Source: CAYGDP01 sp964348665 | GTDB taxonomy: Bacteria; Verrucomicrobiota; Verrucomicrobiia; Palsa-1439; CAYGDP01 | Reading direction: 5' to 3' | DNA: 64,000 nucleotides | Assembly: GCA_964348665.1 (NCBI GenBank) | Contig: CAYGDP010000024.1 | Location: 1 to 64,000, forward strand | Shown: piece after piece, positions 7,416 through 15,694 of the stretch | How the letters are laid out: each line of letters opens with the position of its first letter | Numbering within the stretch: the first letter of the stretch is position 1 | Translations under genes and position numbers: made by a program | The notes under the pieces: model-generated | Seen by the model: only the letters and a program-made list of their open reading frames with translations | Told to the model about the DNA's origin: nothing | The model's database searches: none

Positions 7416-8224
7416 GCGATCTGACCGAACTTCAGCAAATCGCCCGTCGTATTCGCGGCAAGCTAGTGGAAATGTCGCATCGCGCGGGAACACCGCATCT
7501 CGGTTCCGCGCTTTCCTGCGTGGATATTCTTGTGGCGGCTTATTGGCGTGTGCTCGACTTCGACCCGAAACATCCCGATGCCCCCGCGCGCGACCGTTTC
7601 ATCTTGAGCAAGGGACACGCTGCCACGGCGCTCTACGTGACGCTTGCGCTGCGAGGATTTTTTGATGAAAAAATTCTCGACACCTTCGCCGAATCAGGAA
7701 GCGTTCTTGCCGAGCAGCCCAGTCCGCACTGTATCGCGGGTGTCGAACTTGCCACCGGGTCGCTTGGTCACGGCCTCGGTGTTGGTGTCGGCATGGCGCT
7801 GGCTGCGCGCATCCAAAAACGACCTTACCGTGTTTTTGTCACGGTTAGCGATGCTGAGTGCGAGGAAGGGTCGGTCTGGGAAGCCGCAATGTTTGCGCCC
7901 GCTCAACGCCTTGACTACCTCACCGTCATTGTTGACTACAATAAATGGCAGGCGACCGCGCGTAGCAACGAAACCATGGCGCTCGATCCACTGGCCGATA
8001 AATGGAGGGCATTTGGCTGGGTCGCGACTGAAGTGGATGGCCATGATATTGACGCATTGGCCAATACCATGGCACGTATCGGCAACGGCAAGCCTCACGC
8101 GATCATTGCCCACACGATTAAAGGCAAAGGGGTTAGTTTTATGGAAGATGACAATAACTGGCATTACCGCGCGCCAAACGCCGAAGAAGTCGTACGCGCA
8201 AAACAGGAGTTGGGTTTGGCATGA
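7412..8224 (+). CDS. Transketolase-like protein, N-terminal (ThDP-binding) subunit
   Basis: A 270-residue split transketolase N-half. HRAGTPHLGSALS, SKGHAATALY and the GSLGHGLGVG segment are the diphosphate-binding region. The ThDP Mg-binding motif is slightly atypical, SDAECEEGSVWEA...VDYNKWQ, where GDG is replaced by SDA. It pairs with the next gene (ATGA overlap) to form an alpha2-beta2 enzyme. Central-metabolism transketolase is usually a single chain; split pairs in glycan clusters are thought to transfer a two-carbon unit onto a special sugar. That makes a C2-branched or chain-extended sugar possible here. Confidence 0.85.
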   Translation: MSDLTELQQIARRIRGKLVEMSHRAGTPHLGSALSCVDILVAAYWRVLDFDPKHPDAPARDRFILSKGHAATALYVTLALRGFFDEKILDTFAESGSVLAEQPSPHCIAGVELATGSLGHGLGVGVGMALAARIQKRPYRVFVTVSDAECEEGSVWEAAMFAPAQRLDYLTVIVDYNKWQATARSNETMALDPLADKWRAFGWVATEVDGHDIDALANTMARIGNGKPHAIIAHTIKGKGVSFMEDDNNWHYRAPNAEEVVRAKQELGLA

Positions 8225-9141
8225 GGAACGCCTTTGCCGCTGAAATCACTGCGCTTGCTGCTGCCGATCCCCGTGTCGTGCTGCTCATGGGTGATATCGG
8301 CAATCGCCTCTTCGACAATTACAAAGCAAACAATCCCGACCGATTTTTTAATTGCGGTGTTGCCGAGGCAAATATGGTCAGCATGGCTGCGGGGATGGCG
8401 CTCTGTGGGTTGCGTCCCGTTGCCTATACGATTACTCCATTCATCACGACTCGTTGCCTTGAGCAAATCCGCGTTGATCTCTGTTACCACAATGCTCCAG
8501 TTGTGCTTGTAGGCGTTGGGGGTGGACTCTCCTACGCGTCGCTCGGCGGCACTCATCATTCTTGCGAAGATATCGCTCTCCTACGGGCACTTCCTCACAT
8601 GACTGTCATTTGCCCTGCTGACGCCGTCGAAACCAAGCTCGCTCTGCGCGCCGCGTTCCGGCACAACGGTCCCGTTTATTTGCGTATCGGTAAGAAAGGC
8701 GAACCTGTCATCCACACGCGTGAACCAGAATTCACGATTGGCAAAGCAATCGAAATTCGTACAGGCAACGACGTTTGCCTCCTCGCGACCGGCAATATTC
8801 TCCCCATCACGCTCCAAGCCGCTGACTTACTTTCCCAAGATGGTGTCTCTGCCAATGTTGTCAGCTTCCACACCGTCAAACCGCTCGATGAAGATTTTCT
8901 AGCTCTCGCGTTCCAAAAGTTTTCGGTAGTCGTAACCATCGAAGAACACAGTCGGCTCGGCGGCCTTGGTGGGGCCGTCGCAGAATGGCTGGTTGATTCT
9001 CCATCTCAAAAAGCCAGGCTGATTCGCATCGGAACACCCGACTCATTTCTACATGAAGCAGGAGAGCAAGACTACGCCCGCGAACGTTTCGGTCTGACTG
9101 CCGAGGCAATCGTAAAACAAGTAATGACGGCAACGACGTGA
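8221..9141 (+). CDS. Transketolase-like protein, C-terminal subunit
   Basis: A 306-residue partner of the preceding gene. The pyrimidine-binding domain carries NCGVAEANMVSMAAGMA, whose Glu activates ThDP. The C-terminal domain is seen in DVCLLATGNILPI and VVTIEEHSRLGGLGGAV. The GTHHSCEDIALLRALP segment is like those of transketolase/DXS C-halves. Start and stop both overlap neighbours by four bases (ATGA before, GTGA after), so equal translation of the two subunits and the following dehydrogenase is expected. Confidence 0.85.
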   Translation: MRNAFAAEITALAAADPRVVLLMGDIGNRLFDNYKANNPDRFFNCGVAEANMVSMAAGMALCGLRPVAYTITPFITTRCLEQIRVDLCYHNAPVVLVGVGGGLSYASLGGTHHSCEDIALLRALPHMTVICPADAVETKLALRAAFRHNGPVYLRIGKKGEPVIHTREPEFTIGKAIEIRTGNDVCLLATGNILPITLQAADLLSQDGVSANVVSFHTVKPLDEDFLALAFQKFSVVVTIEEHSRLGGLGGAVAEWLVDSPSQKARLIRIGTPDSFLHEAGEQDYARERFGLTAEAIVKQVMTATT

Positions 9142-10154
9142 AAACTCTTGCAGCAATATTGGTCGAGCTCGGCAGACCGCTGGAAGTTTGTGAATTGGAG
9201 ATTCCGCCATTACAGCGTGGACAAGTTCTCGTTGAGATTGCGTATAGCGGCGTTTGCCACACACAACTTCTGGAAGCTCGTGGCCAGCGCGGTGATGATC
9301 GCTATTTGCCGCACTGCCTTGGCCATGAAGGAAGCGGGATTGTTCGCGAAATCGGCGGAGGCGTGACAAAGGTCAAATCGGGCGACCATGTCATCCTCTC
9401 TTGGATCAAAGGATCGGGAGCAGACGTTGCCTCCACCCACTATTCGTCCGGTTCTCGCCGTATCAACGCGGGCGCGATTACAACATTCGCTCATCACTCT
9501 GTCATCAGCGAAAACCGTCTCACTCCGATGCCGTCCCGTGCGCCGTTCCGCGAGTCCGCGTTGCTTGGCTGTGCTATCGCCACTGGAGCCGGCGCCGTCC
9601 TGAATGTAGCGCAACCTCGCCCCGGCCAAAGTCTTGCTGTGTTCGGGTGCGGCGGCATCGGCCTGAGCGCCATCGCCGCGGCCGTCATCTCGCAGTGCAA
9701 ACCCATCTTCGCTCTCGATATTCATCCAAACCGACTGGAGCGCGCCAAACTTATCGGTGCAACGGATTGTCTCAATGCAAACAAAGCCTCATTGGGCGAT
9801 TTGGATTTTGCAATCGAAGCGACTGGTCAACCTGCGGTCATGACTCTAGCCTTAAAATCCGTTCGTGCTAGAGGAGGCGCCGCCGTAATCATCGGAAATG
9901 CGCCGCACGGGGCAACACTGACAATCGACCCACACGAACTTAATCTCGGCAAGCGGTTCCTGGGCACGTGGGGAGGAGACACCCAGCCGGACCGAGATTT
10001 TCCAAAGTATTGTGACTGGCTGGTACATGGCAATCTGACACTCGCTCCGTTGCTCTCAAAACCATTCCGGCTCGACCAAATCAATGAAGCGCTCGCCGCG
10101 CTGGAGTCGGGTGTGGTTGCTCGTCCACTTGTTGCAATGAACAATGTGTCATGA
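9138..10154 (+). CDS. Zn-dependent alcohol dehydrogenase (MDR family)
   Basis: A 338-residue medium-chain dehydrogenase starting at a GTG (9138) that overlaps the transketolase stop. The catalytic zinc ligands are visible in SGVCHTQLLEARG and CLGHEGSGIVREIGGGV. The NAD-binding motif is VFGCGGIGLSAIAAA at about residue 175, followed by the acidic end of strand 2 in FALDIHPNRL. The four-Cys structural zinc loop of classical ADHs is missing from the region around residues 90-120. It may reduce or oxidise the sugar intermediate produced by the transketolase pair; the substrate is not predictable. Confidence 0.85.
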   Translation: MKTLAAILVELGRPLEVCELEIPPLQRGQVLVEIAYSGVCHTQLLEARGQRGDDRYLPHCLGHEGSGIVREIGGGVTKVKSGDHVILSWIKGSGADVASTHYSSGSRRINAGAITTFAHHSVISENRLTPMPSRAPFRESALLGCAIATGAGAVLNVAQPRPGQSLAVFGCGGIGLSAIAAAVISQCKPIFALDIHPNRLERAKLIGATDCLNANKASLGDLDFAIEATGQPAVMTLALKSVRARGGAAVIIGNAPHGATLTIDPHELNLGKRFLGTWGGDTQPDRDFPKYCDWLVHGNLTLAPLLSKPFRLDQINEALAALESGVVARPLVAMNNVS

Positions 10155-11686
10155 TCATCGGCGTGGATTTCGACAATACGATTGTTTCTTACGACGCGGT
10201 CTTCCATCGCGCAGCACGCGAACGGGGCTGGATACCCTCCGATATCCCGGCTCGGAAAACTGCGGTGCGCGATTTTCTACGTCGCAACAACCGCGAAGAA
10301 CAATGGACAGAACTGCAAGGTCACGTCTATGGGAAACGAATGAGTGAAGCAGTGCCATTTGAGGGCGCCTTGGACTTTTTCCGCCGTTGCCAGCAGAACG
10401 ACATCGCTGCCTATATCATCAGCCACCGGACGCGTACGCCGATTCAAGGGGATCCATGTGATCTTCACGCCGCCGGACTAGACTGGCTGCAAAAACACGG
10501 ATTTGCGGACTTCATGAAGTCCACAATGGAAAACCGGGTCTATTTCGAGCTCACCAAAACTGATAAATTGCGTCGCATCACTGAAATGGGCTGCACGCAT
10601 TTCATTGACGATCTCCCGGAGTTTTTGAGCGATCCAACGTTCCCGTCCGATACGCAGAGGGTTTTGTTTTCTCCCGAAGACAAACTGGACGAATCCCTCC
10701 CCTTCCCCATCGCGCGGTCGTGGGCCGAAATCGAGCACATTCTATTTGCCGTTTCGCCGCTGCTCGATCAAGTGGGATTGCGCGGACCGTTTCTACTTAC
10801 ACCGCTCCGTGGCGGTTCAAACAACCGAGTCTTTCGTGTCGAAACCAGAAATGGTGCAACTCTGCTCAAGCAATACTTTCACCATCCTGACGATATGCGT
10901 GACCGGCTCGGCACAGAGTTTGCGTTCGCGACATTCGCATGGACACACGGATTACGCTGCATCCCAAAACCACTTGTCTGCGACTCCAAAAAACGGCTCG
11001 GGCTCTTTGAATACATCGAAGGCCAGCCGCTCCAGGCGGACGATGTAAACGAAGACGCAGTAAACGCGGCCCTCTTATTTTTTTCTGACTTGAACCGCCA
11101 CAAGAATTCTTCCGACGCAGCCGTCTTGCCGTTGGCATCAGAAGCGTGTTTCAGCCTGGCAGAACATTTGCAGTCTGTCGAACGACGAGTGATGAAGCTG
11201 CAAATGATCGAAGACAAATCCGCACAGCAGTTTGTCCGTGATGAATTGATGCCAGCATGGAATAAGATCGTAAAATCAATCCCAGCCGACGATGCCCCTA
11301 TTCCTCTTGCGGAGCGGTGCCTTTCGCCATCCGATTTCGGATTTCATAACGCTCTCCGAGGCATGGATGGGCGGATCCGTTTTTTAGATTTCGAGTATGC
11401 GGGCTGGGACGATCCTGCCAAGTTGGTCTGCGATTTCTTTTGTCAGCCCGCCGTACCGGTATCGTCGGCTTATCTCAAACAATTTACGAGAGAAGTCGCT
11501 GGAGATCAGGCCGAAAAGCGCATTACATTGTTACTCCCGCTGTACAGGGTGAAATGGTGCTGTATTTTGCTCAACGAATTCCTGCCAACTGAAAGTACGC
11601 GCCGCCGATTTGCACGGGGGAAAATCGAGAATAAAAAACACCAGCAACTCGAGAAGGCGCGCCAGCGATTATACACAACACCATGA
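10151..11686 (+). CDS. HAD-domain / aminoglycoside-phosphotransferase-like kinase fusion
   Basis: A 511-residue two-domain protein. The N-terminal 200 residues look like a HAD-superfamily domain: IIGVDFDNTIVSYD carries motif I, YIISHRTRTPIQG resembles motif II, and THFIDDLPEFL resembles motif IV. Residues 220-500 are an APH/choline-kinase fold with LRGGSNNRVFRVE, the ATP-binding LLKQYF, a catalytic loop CLSPSDFGFHNALRG in place of HGDxxxxN, and the metal-binding FLDFEYAGWDDPAKL. A phosphatase and a kinase in one chain suggests sequential editing of a small sugar or polyol phosphate. It is translationally coupled on both sides. The exact reaction is unknown. Confidence 0.75.
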   Translation: MIIGVDFDNTIVSYDAVFHRAARERGWIPSDIPARKTAVRDFLRRNNREEQWTELQGHVYGKRMSEAVPFEGALDFFRRCQQNDIAAYIISHRTRTPIQGDPCDLHAAGLDWLQKHGFADFMKSTMENRVYFELTKTDKLRRITEMGCTHFIDDLPEFLSDPTFPSDTQRVLFSPEDKLDESLPFPIARSWAEIEHILFAVSPLLDQVGLRGPFLLTPLRGGSNNRVFRVETRNGATLLKQYFHHPDDMRDRLGTEFAFATFAWTHGLRCIPKPLVCDSKKRLGLFEYIEGQPLQADDVNEDAVNAALLFFSDLNRHKNSSDAAVLPLASEACFSLAEHLQSVERRVMKLQMIEDKSAQQFVRDELMPAWNKIVKSIPADDAPIPLAERCLSPSDFGFHNALRGMDGRIRFLDFEYAGWDDPAKLVCDFFCQPAVPVSSAYLKQFTREVAGDQAEKRITLLLPLYRVKWCCILLNEFLPTESTRRRFARGKIENKKHQQLEKARQRLYTTP

Positions 11687-12675
11687 AAAAGATCGTCGTC
11701 ATCGGGTCGAATTCATTTTCGGGCCAGGACTTCGTCGATTTATTGCTGGACGATCCGGCGCGCGAAGTCGTCGGCGTCAGCCGATCCCCCGAGCGCTCGT
11801 CGCTTTTTTTGAAATACAAGTCCCATGGCAATCTCTCACGTTTCCGTTATCATCAGCTCGATTTGAACCTGGGCATGGCGCAATTGTTGGCGTTGCTGGA
11901 TGCAGAACAACCTGATGCTGTCGTCAACTTCGCGGCGCAGAGCGAAGTGGGGCCAAGCTGGGATAATCCCGATCAATGGTTCCAGACTAACACCGTGGCG
12001 CTGGCGAGACTTGTCAACCATCTCCGCAAACAAAGATATCTTTGTCGCTACCTGCATATTTCCTCGCCGGAAGTTTACGGTTCGTGCCAAGGTCGGGTAG
12101 CGGAGGACGGGCCATTGCACCCGAGCACTCCGTATGCCGCCTCCAAAGCGGCTGCCGATCTGCTGCTCAACACATATCATAAGCAATTTGGCTTTCCATT
12201 GCTCACCGTGCGGGCGACGAATGTATATGGAGCGCGCCAGCAGTTGTTTAAAATCATTCCACGGACGGTGATATTTTTGAAGCTTGGTAAGAAGATCGAA
12301 CTTCATGGTGGCGGGCGAGCCGTAAAGTCGTACATCCACATTCGCGATATTTCGCGAGGAGAACTTGCGATTTTGGAGCGCGGACTAATTGGATCCATCT
12401 ACCACCTGTCTCCCGATCAAGGAGTCGAAGTTCGCGAGGTCGTTCGGACACTCTGCGAGAAGTTAAATCGTCGTTTTGAGGACTACACGAGCGTGGCTGA
12501 AGAACGACCAGGACAGGATACCGCTTATGTGATCGATTCCAGCCGTGCGCGAGAAGAATTGAGATGGTCGCCTAAGACAGGATTGAGTAGCGGCCTCGAC
12601 GAAGTGATCGAATGGGTGGAAACCAATTGGAAGGATATTCAATCCCTGCCGCATATCTACGAACACAAACCTTAA
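11683..12675 (+). CDS. GDP-mannose dehydratase-like extended SDR
   Basis: A 330-residue NAD(P)-dependent nucleotide-sugar enzyme. The N-terminal cofactor motif is VIGSNSFSGQDFV, a variant of the usual GxxGxxG. Later motifs are VVNFAAQSEVGPSW, ISSPEVYG, and the catalytic TPYAASKAAADLLL (YxxxK). VRATNVYGARQQLFKIIP and VKSYIHIRDISRGE support the GDP-mannose 4,6-dehydratase/epimerase group. The ATG overlaps the preceding stop, and the following gene starts 7 bases later. Probable role: 4,6-dehydration or epimerisation of a second nucleotide sugar in the cluster. Confidence 0.8.
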   Translation: MKKIVVIGSNSFSGQDFVDLLLDDPAREVVGVSRSPERSSLFLKYKSHGNLSRFRYHQLDLNLGMAQLLALLDAEQPDAVVNFAAQSEVGPSWDNPDQWFQTNTVALARLVNHLRKQRYLCRYLHISSPEVYGSCQGRVAEDGPLHPSTPYAASKAAADLLLNTYHKQFGFPLLTVRATNVYGARQQLFKIIPRTVIFLKLGKKIELHGGGRAVKSYIHIRDISRGELAILERGLIGSIYHLSPDQGVEVREVVRTLCEKLNRRFEDYTSVAEERPGQDTAYVIDSSRAREELRWSPKTGLSSGLDEVIEWVETNWKDIQSLPHIYEHKP

Positions 12676-12682
12676 GGATCGC

Positions 12683-13345
12683 ATGGCATACATCGATTTC
12701 ATTTCCTCTCTCCATCAGGCTACGCCGCGTAATTATTTGGAACGCGTGACCAAGCACGACAAAGCGCACTGTGCGGAGATTGCAATGCTGTGGGGACGCG
12801 ACTATTGGGATGGCGATCGAAAATATGGCTACGGCGGTTATCATTATGATGGGCGCTGGCGCCCTGTTGCCGAGAAGATGATCGCCCATTATCGTTTACC
12901 GCAAGATGCTCGCATCTTGGACGTGGGATGTGGCAAAGGTTTTCTGCTGTACGAATTTATGCGCCTCCTGCCCAACGCAGAAATAGCCGGTATAGACATC
13001 TCTGACTACGCACTGGAAAACGCAAAGTTGGAAATCAAACCTTATCTACGCAAGGGGAACGCCAAACAGCTTCCATTTCCCGATCGGTCGTTTGATCTCG
13101 TTATCTCGATCAACACACTGCACAATCTCTACATCGATGAATTATGGCAATCATTGAAAGAAATTGAACGTGTCGGTCGCGGTGGGAAATACATTGTTGT
13201 TGAAGCGTATCGCGACGAACTTGAAAAGGTAAACCTGCTCTACTGGCAACTTACGTGTCGTGCGTTTCATACACCGCAGGAATGGGAATGGATTTTCACC
13301 CAAACAAACTACAGGGGCGATCACTCTTTTATTGCTTTCCAATGA
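12683..13345 (+). CDS. Class I SAM-dependent methyltransferase
   Basis: A 220-residue methyltransferase. Motif I is ARILDVGCGKGFLLYEF at about residue 75, followed by the acidic residue of motif II in EIAGIDISDYALE and motif IV in FDLVISINTLHNLY. The N-terminal 60 residues contain RDYWDGDRKYGYGGYHYDGRW, which is typical of small sugar methyltransferases in surface-glycan clusters. It is coupled by ATGA to the next gene. It could methylate a sugar hydroxyl or amine; the acceptor cannot be inferred. Confidence 0.8.
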   Translation: MAYIDFISSLHQATPRNYLERVTKHDKAHCAEIAMLWGRDYWDGDRKYGYGGYHYDGRWRPVAEKMIAHYRLPQDARILDVGCGKGFLLYEFMRLLPNAEIAGIDISDYALENAKLEIKPYLRKGNAKQLPFPDRSFDLVISINTLHNLYIDELWQSLKEIERVGRGGKYIVVEAYRDELEKVNLLYWQLTCRAFHTPQEWEWIFTQTNYRGDHSFIAFQ

Positions 13346-14442
13346 CCAACACAAATTGCCAAGTTTGCCTTCATCCGACTACGCCCTTGTTAGACTTAGG
13401 GGAGCAACCGGCTTGCAATCATTATTTGGTTAGCGCCAAGGAACCACAACCCAAGTATCGATTTGGTCTGGCACAATGCGATTATTGCGGCCTCGTACAA
13501 TTAGACAACTTTCCTTCCCCCGAAGAAATCAAACCACGCTTCGAATGGATTCGATATCGGGAACCGGAAGCACATTTGGATCGTGTGGCGGACATCATCA
13601 ATCAACTGCCCAACATTCCCGATCGCGCCGTCATCAGTGGACTCACCTATAAAGATGATTCGACCGTCGATCGATTGAAACGTCTAGGGCGTTTTCAATT
13701 AGCGGGAGATGGGGGTTCGGTGGACGTGCTGATTGCGCGCCATATCATCGAACACTCTCACAACTGGCACCGATTTCTAACGGAAATCAGGTCGCGATTG
13801 AAGCCGTCCAGCTACACAATCCTCGAAGTGCCTGACAACAAGCGCATTTTCGAAACACGTGAATATGCAGCGCTATGGGAAGAACACATTTTGTATTTTA
13901 CTCCGCGAACGTTTCGGCAGAGCCTCGAATTCAGCGGCTTCGAAATTATTGAATGGGAGGAGTTTCCCTACCCGATGGAGAACTCACTGGTGGCAGTCCT
14001 TCGAATCGCTCCGGCTTGCCCGGAAATTTCGACTGATACAGGCGAAAACATCCTCATTCATAAATTTGCCGACGGATTTCCGGCACAGCGTTCTGCTTGG
14101 CGAATGTTTCTAGAGGAACAACGACGCAAAAATATTCGCGTAGCAGCCTTGGGAGGAGGCCACCTCACCGCTATGTCGTTGAATCTGTTTGGATTCTCCG
14201 ACTTTGTAGAGTTCGTGGCGGACGATCAACCCGAAAAACAGGGATTATCTATGCCAGGATCGCGACTCCCGATTCGGCCCAGTACAAGTCTTTATGATGA
14301 AAACATAAATATCTGCTTGCTTGGAATCAATCCGGAGAACGAATGCAGGGTGATTGCCAAACACGCCCGATTCGAGCAGCTTGGCGGAAGATTCTTGTCC
14401 CTGTTAAATAACAGCGAAAGAAGGGCAATCCCATGCGTGTAA
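13342..14442 (+). CDS. C-methyltransferase-like protein with degenerate SAM site
   Basis: A 366-residue member of the sugar C-methyltransferase group. The N-terminal zinc-binding domain is clear (CQVCLHP ... LAQCDYCGLVQLDNF). The C-terminal domain is recognisable from EDENAR-like spacing, with RVAALGGGHLTAMSLNLFGF and FVADDQPEKQG. In between, the usual SAM-binding E(I/L)GxNDG motif is replaced by AVISGLTYKDDSTVDRL, so SAM binding is doubtful, although the ARHIIEHSHN segment remains. A second family member at 15691 has an intact site. This copy may act as a structural partner, bind a different nucleotide or be a diverged enzyme. The start at 13342 is set by the ATGA overlap. Confidence 0.65.
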   Translation: MTNTNCQVCLHPTTPLLDLGEQPACNHYLVSAKEPQPKYRFGLAQCDYCGLVQLDNFPSPEEIKPRFEWIRYREPEAHLDRVADIINQLPNIPDRAVISGLTYKDDSTVDRLKRLGRFQLAGDGGSVDVLIARHIIEHSHNWHRFLTEIRSRLKPSSYTILEVPDNKRIFETREYAALWEEHILYFTPRTFRQSLEFSGFEIIEWEEFPYPMENSLVAVLRIAPACPEISTDTGENILIHKFADGFPAQRSAWRMFLEEQRRKNIRVAALGGGHLTAMSLNLFGFSDFVEFVADDQPEKQGLSMPGSRLPIRPSTSLYDENINICLLGINPENECRVIAKHARFEQLGGRFLSLLNNSERRAIPCV

Positions 14443-14972
14443 CCGCTCTAACGACTGAAGTTATCGTTGCATCGGAGCCGCTTGTTCGAGTCGGCTCTGA
14501 AGAGATTCGCCTTCTTAAGCGAGCCGCTGAAAAAAATGAGCGCCGGCGCATGCGACTCTGCGCGCACCCCCATGTCGATTCGCCAATTCAAGAAATGATC
14601 ATTGCGCTGGCTCGAGGCATTTACATTCGTCCGCATAAACACCCGAAAAAATCGGAATCCTTGCATGTGATCGAGGGCAAGGCGGACGTTGTTTTTTTCG
14701 ATGACTCGGGAACGATTCGCGACGTGTTGTCCCTCACCGCCATGCCTTCCCAACAGGGCGTTCACTATTATCGGTTGGAATCGCCTTGGTTTCATACGTT
14801 ATGGATACGCTCTCGCGTCTTCGTATTCCATGAAACAATCAATGGGCCATTTCGGCACAAACACACTCAATTTGCTCCCTGGTCTCCAGACGAAAACGCC
14901 GCCAGGTTACACGCAAAATATTTGAAAACTCTCTCGCAGCAAATTAATTCATTCCGGAGAAAACCATCATGA
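14433..14972 (+). CDS. WbuC-family cupin-fold metalloprotein
   Basis: A 179-residue single-domain cupin. The metal-binding motifs are RPHKHPKKSESLHVIEGKAD (cupin 1) and HYYRLESPWFHTLWI (cupin 2), and FVFHETINGPF matches the WbuC signature seen in O-antigen clusters. WbuC proteins are of unknown function but always accompany surface-glycan genes, perhaps as isomerases or sugar-modifying enzymes. It overlaps the previous gene by ten bases and the next by ATGA, placing it inside the operon. Confidence 0.8.
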   Translation: MRVTALTTEVIVASEPLVRVGSEEIRLLKRAAEKNERRRMRLCAHPHVDSPIQEMIIALARGIYIRPHKHPKKSESLHVIEGKADVVFFDDSGTIRDVLSLTAMPSQQGVHYYRLESPWFHTLWIRSRVFVFHETINGPFRHKHTQFAPWSPDENAARLHAKYLKTLSQQINSFRRKPS

Positions 14973-15694
14973 ATGAAACGCATAGCATCGTCATCGGTGG
15001 CACCCGCGGATTAGGACGCAGCTTGACACGAGTGCTGCTCGAGCGTGGCGACCAGGTTTCCATTGTAGCGCGCACCGCTGCGGGGGATCGATCATTTACA
15101 GCGGATATTTGCGAACCAAGCCAACTGCAACGAGCCTTGGTTCAAATCTTTGGAAAGCATAAACAAATTGATAATCTGATCTTTCTACAACGATATCGCG
15201 GCACAGGCGATACCTGGGAAGGAGAAATCGCCACTTCTCTAACCGCCACGAAAAACGCCATCGATAAGTTTCTCCCCTACTTCAGGAAAGGCGGAAGCAT
15301 CGTCATTGTCAGCTCAATCGCCGGGGAGCTGGTTGCGGACGAACAGGACTTGAGCTACCACGTGGCCAAGGGCGGGCTCAACCAAATGCTGCGGTTTCTA
15401 GCAGTCACTTTGGGAGCAGACGGAATACGCGTCAACGGAGTTTCTCCAGGCATCTTTCTCCAGGAAAACCAAAAAAAAAGTTCGGCAATGCAACGGTCTC
15501 GCGAGCCGTTGTGGAAAGCCACCACGCCACTCGGTCGAGTGGGAAACGCCGAGGAAATCGCGCGAGTGATTGCATTTTTGTGCAGTAATGATGCTTCTTA
15601 TATCACCGGTCAAAATATCATCGTCGACGGGGGATTATCGCTTCGATGGCAAGGATCCGTCGCCGTCCAGTTACATCCTCGAACAAAAAAATGA
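14969..15694 (+). CDS. Short-chain dehydrogenase/reductase
   Basis: A 241-residue classical SDR. The cofactor motif is IGGTRGLGRSL, then SIVIVSSIAGELVAD with the catalytic Ser and LSYHVAKGGLNQML with YxxxK, and GADGIRVNGVSPGIF. The C-terminal SYITGQNIIVDGGLSLRW is the family hallmark. It probably reduces a keto-sugar or keto intermediate in the pathway. The ATG overlaps the cupin stop, and its stop overlaps the next ATG. Confidence 0.85.
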   Translation: MNETHSIVIGGTRGLGRSLTRVLLERGDQVSIVARTAAGDRSFTADICEPSQLQRALVQIFGKHKQIDNLIFLQRYRGTGDTWEGEIATSLTATKNAIDKFLPYFRKGGSIVIVSSIAGELVADEQDLSYHVAKGGLNQMLRFLAVTLGADGIRVNGVSPGIFLQENQKKSSAMQRSREPLWKATTPLGRVGNAEEIARVIAFLCSNDASYITGQNIIVDGGLSLRWQGSVAVQLHPRTKK

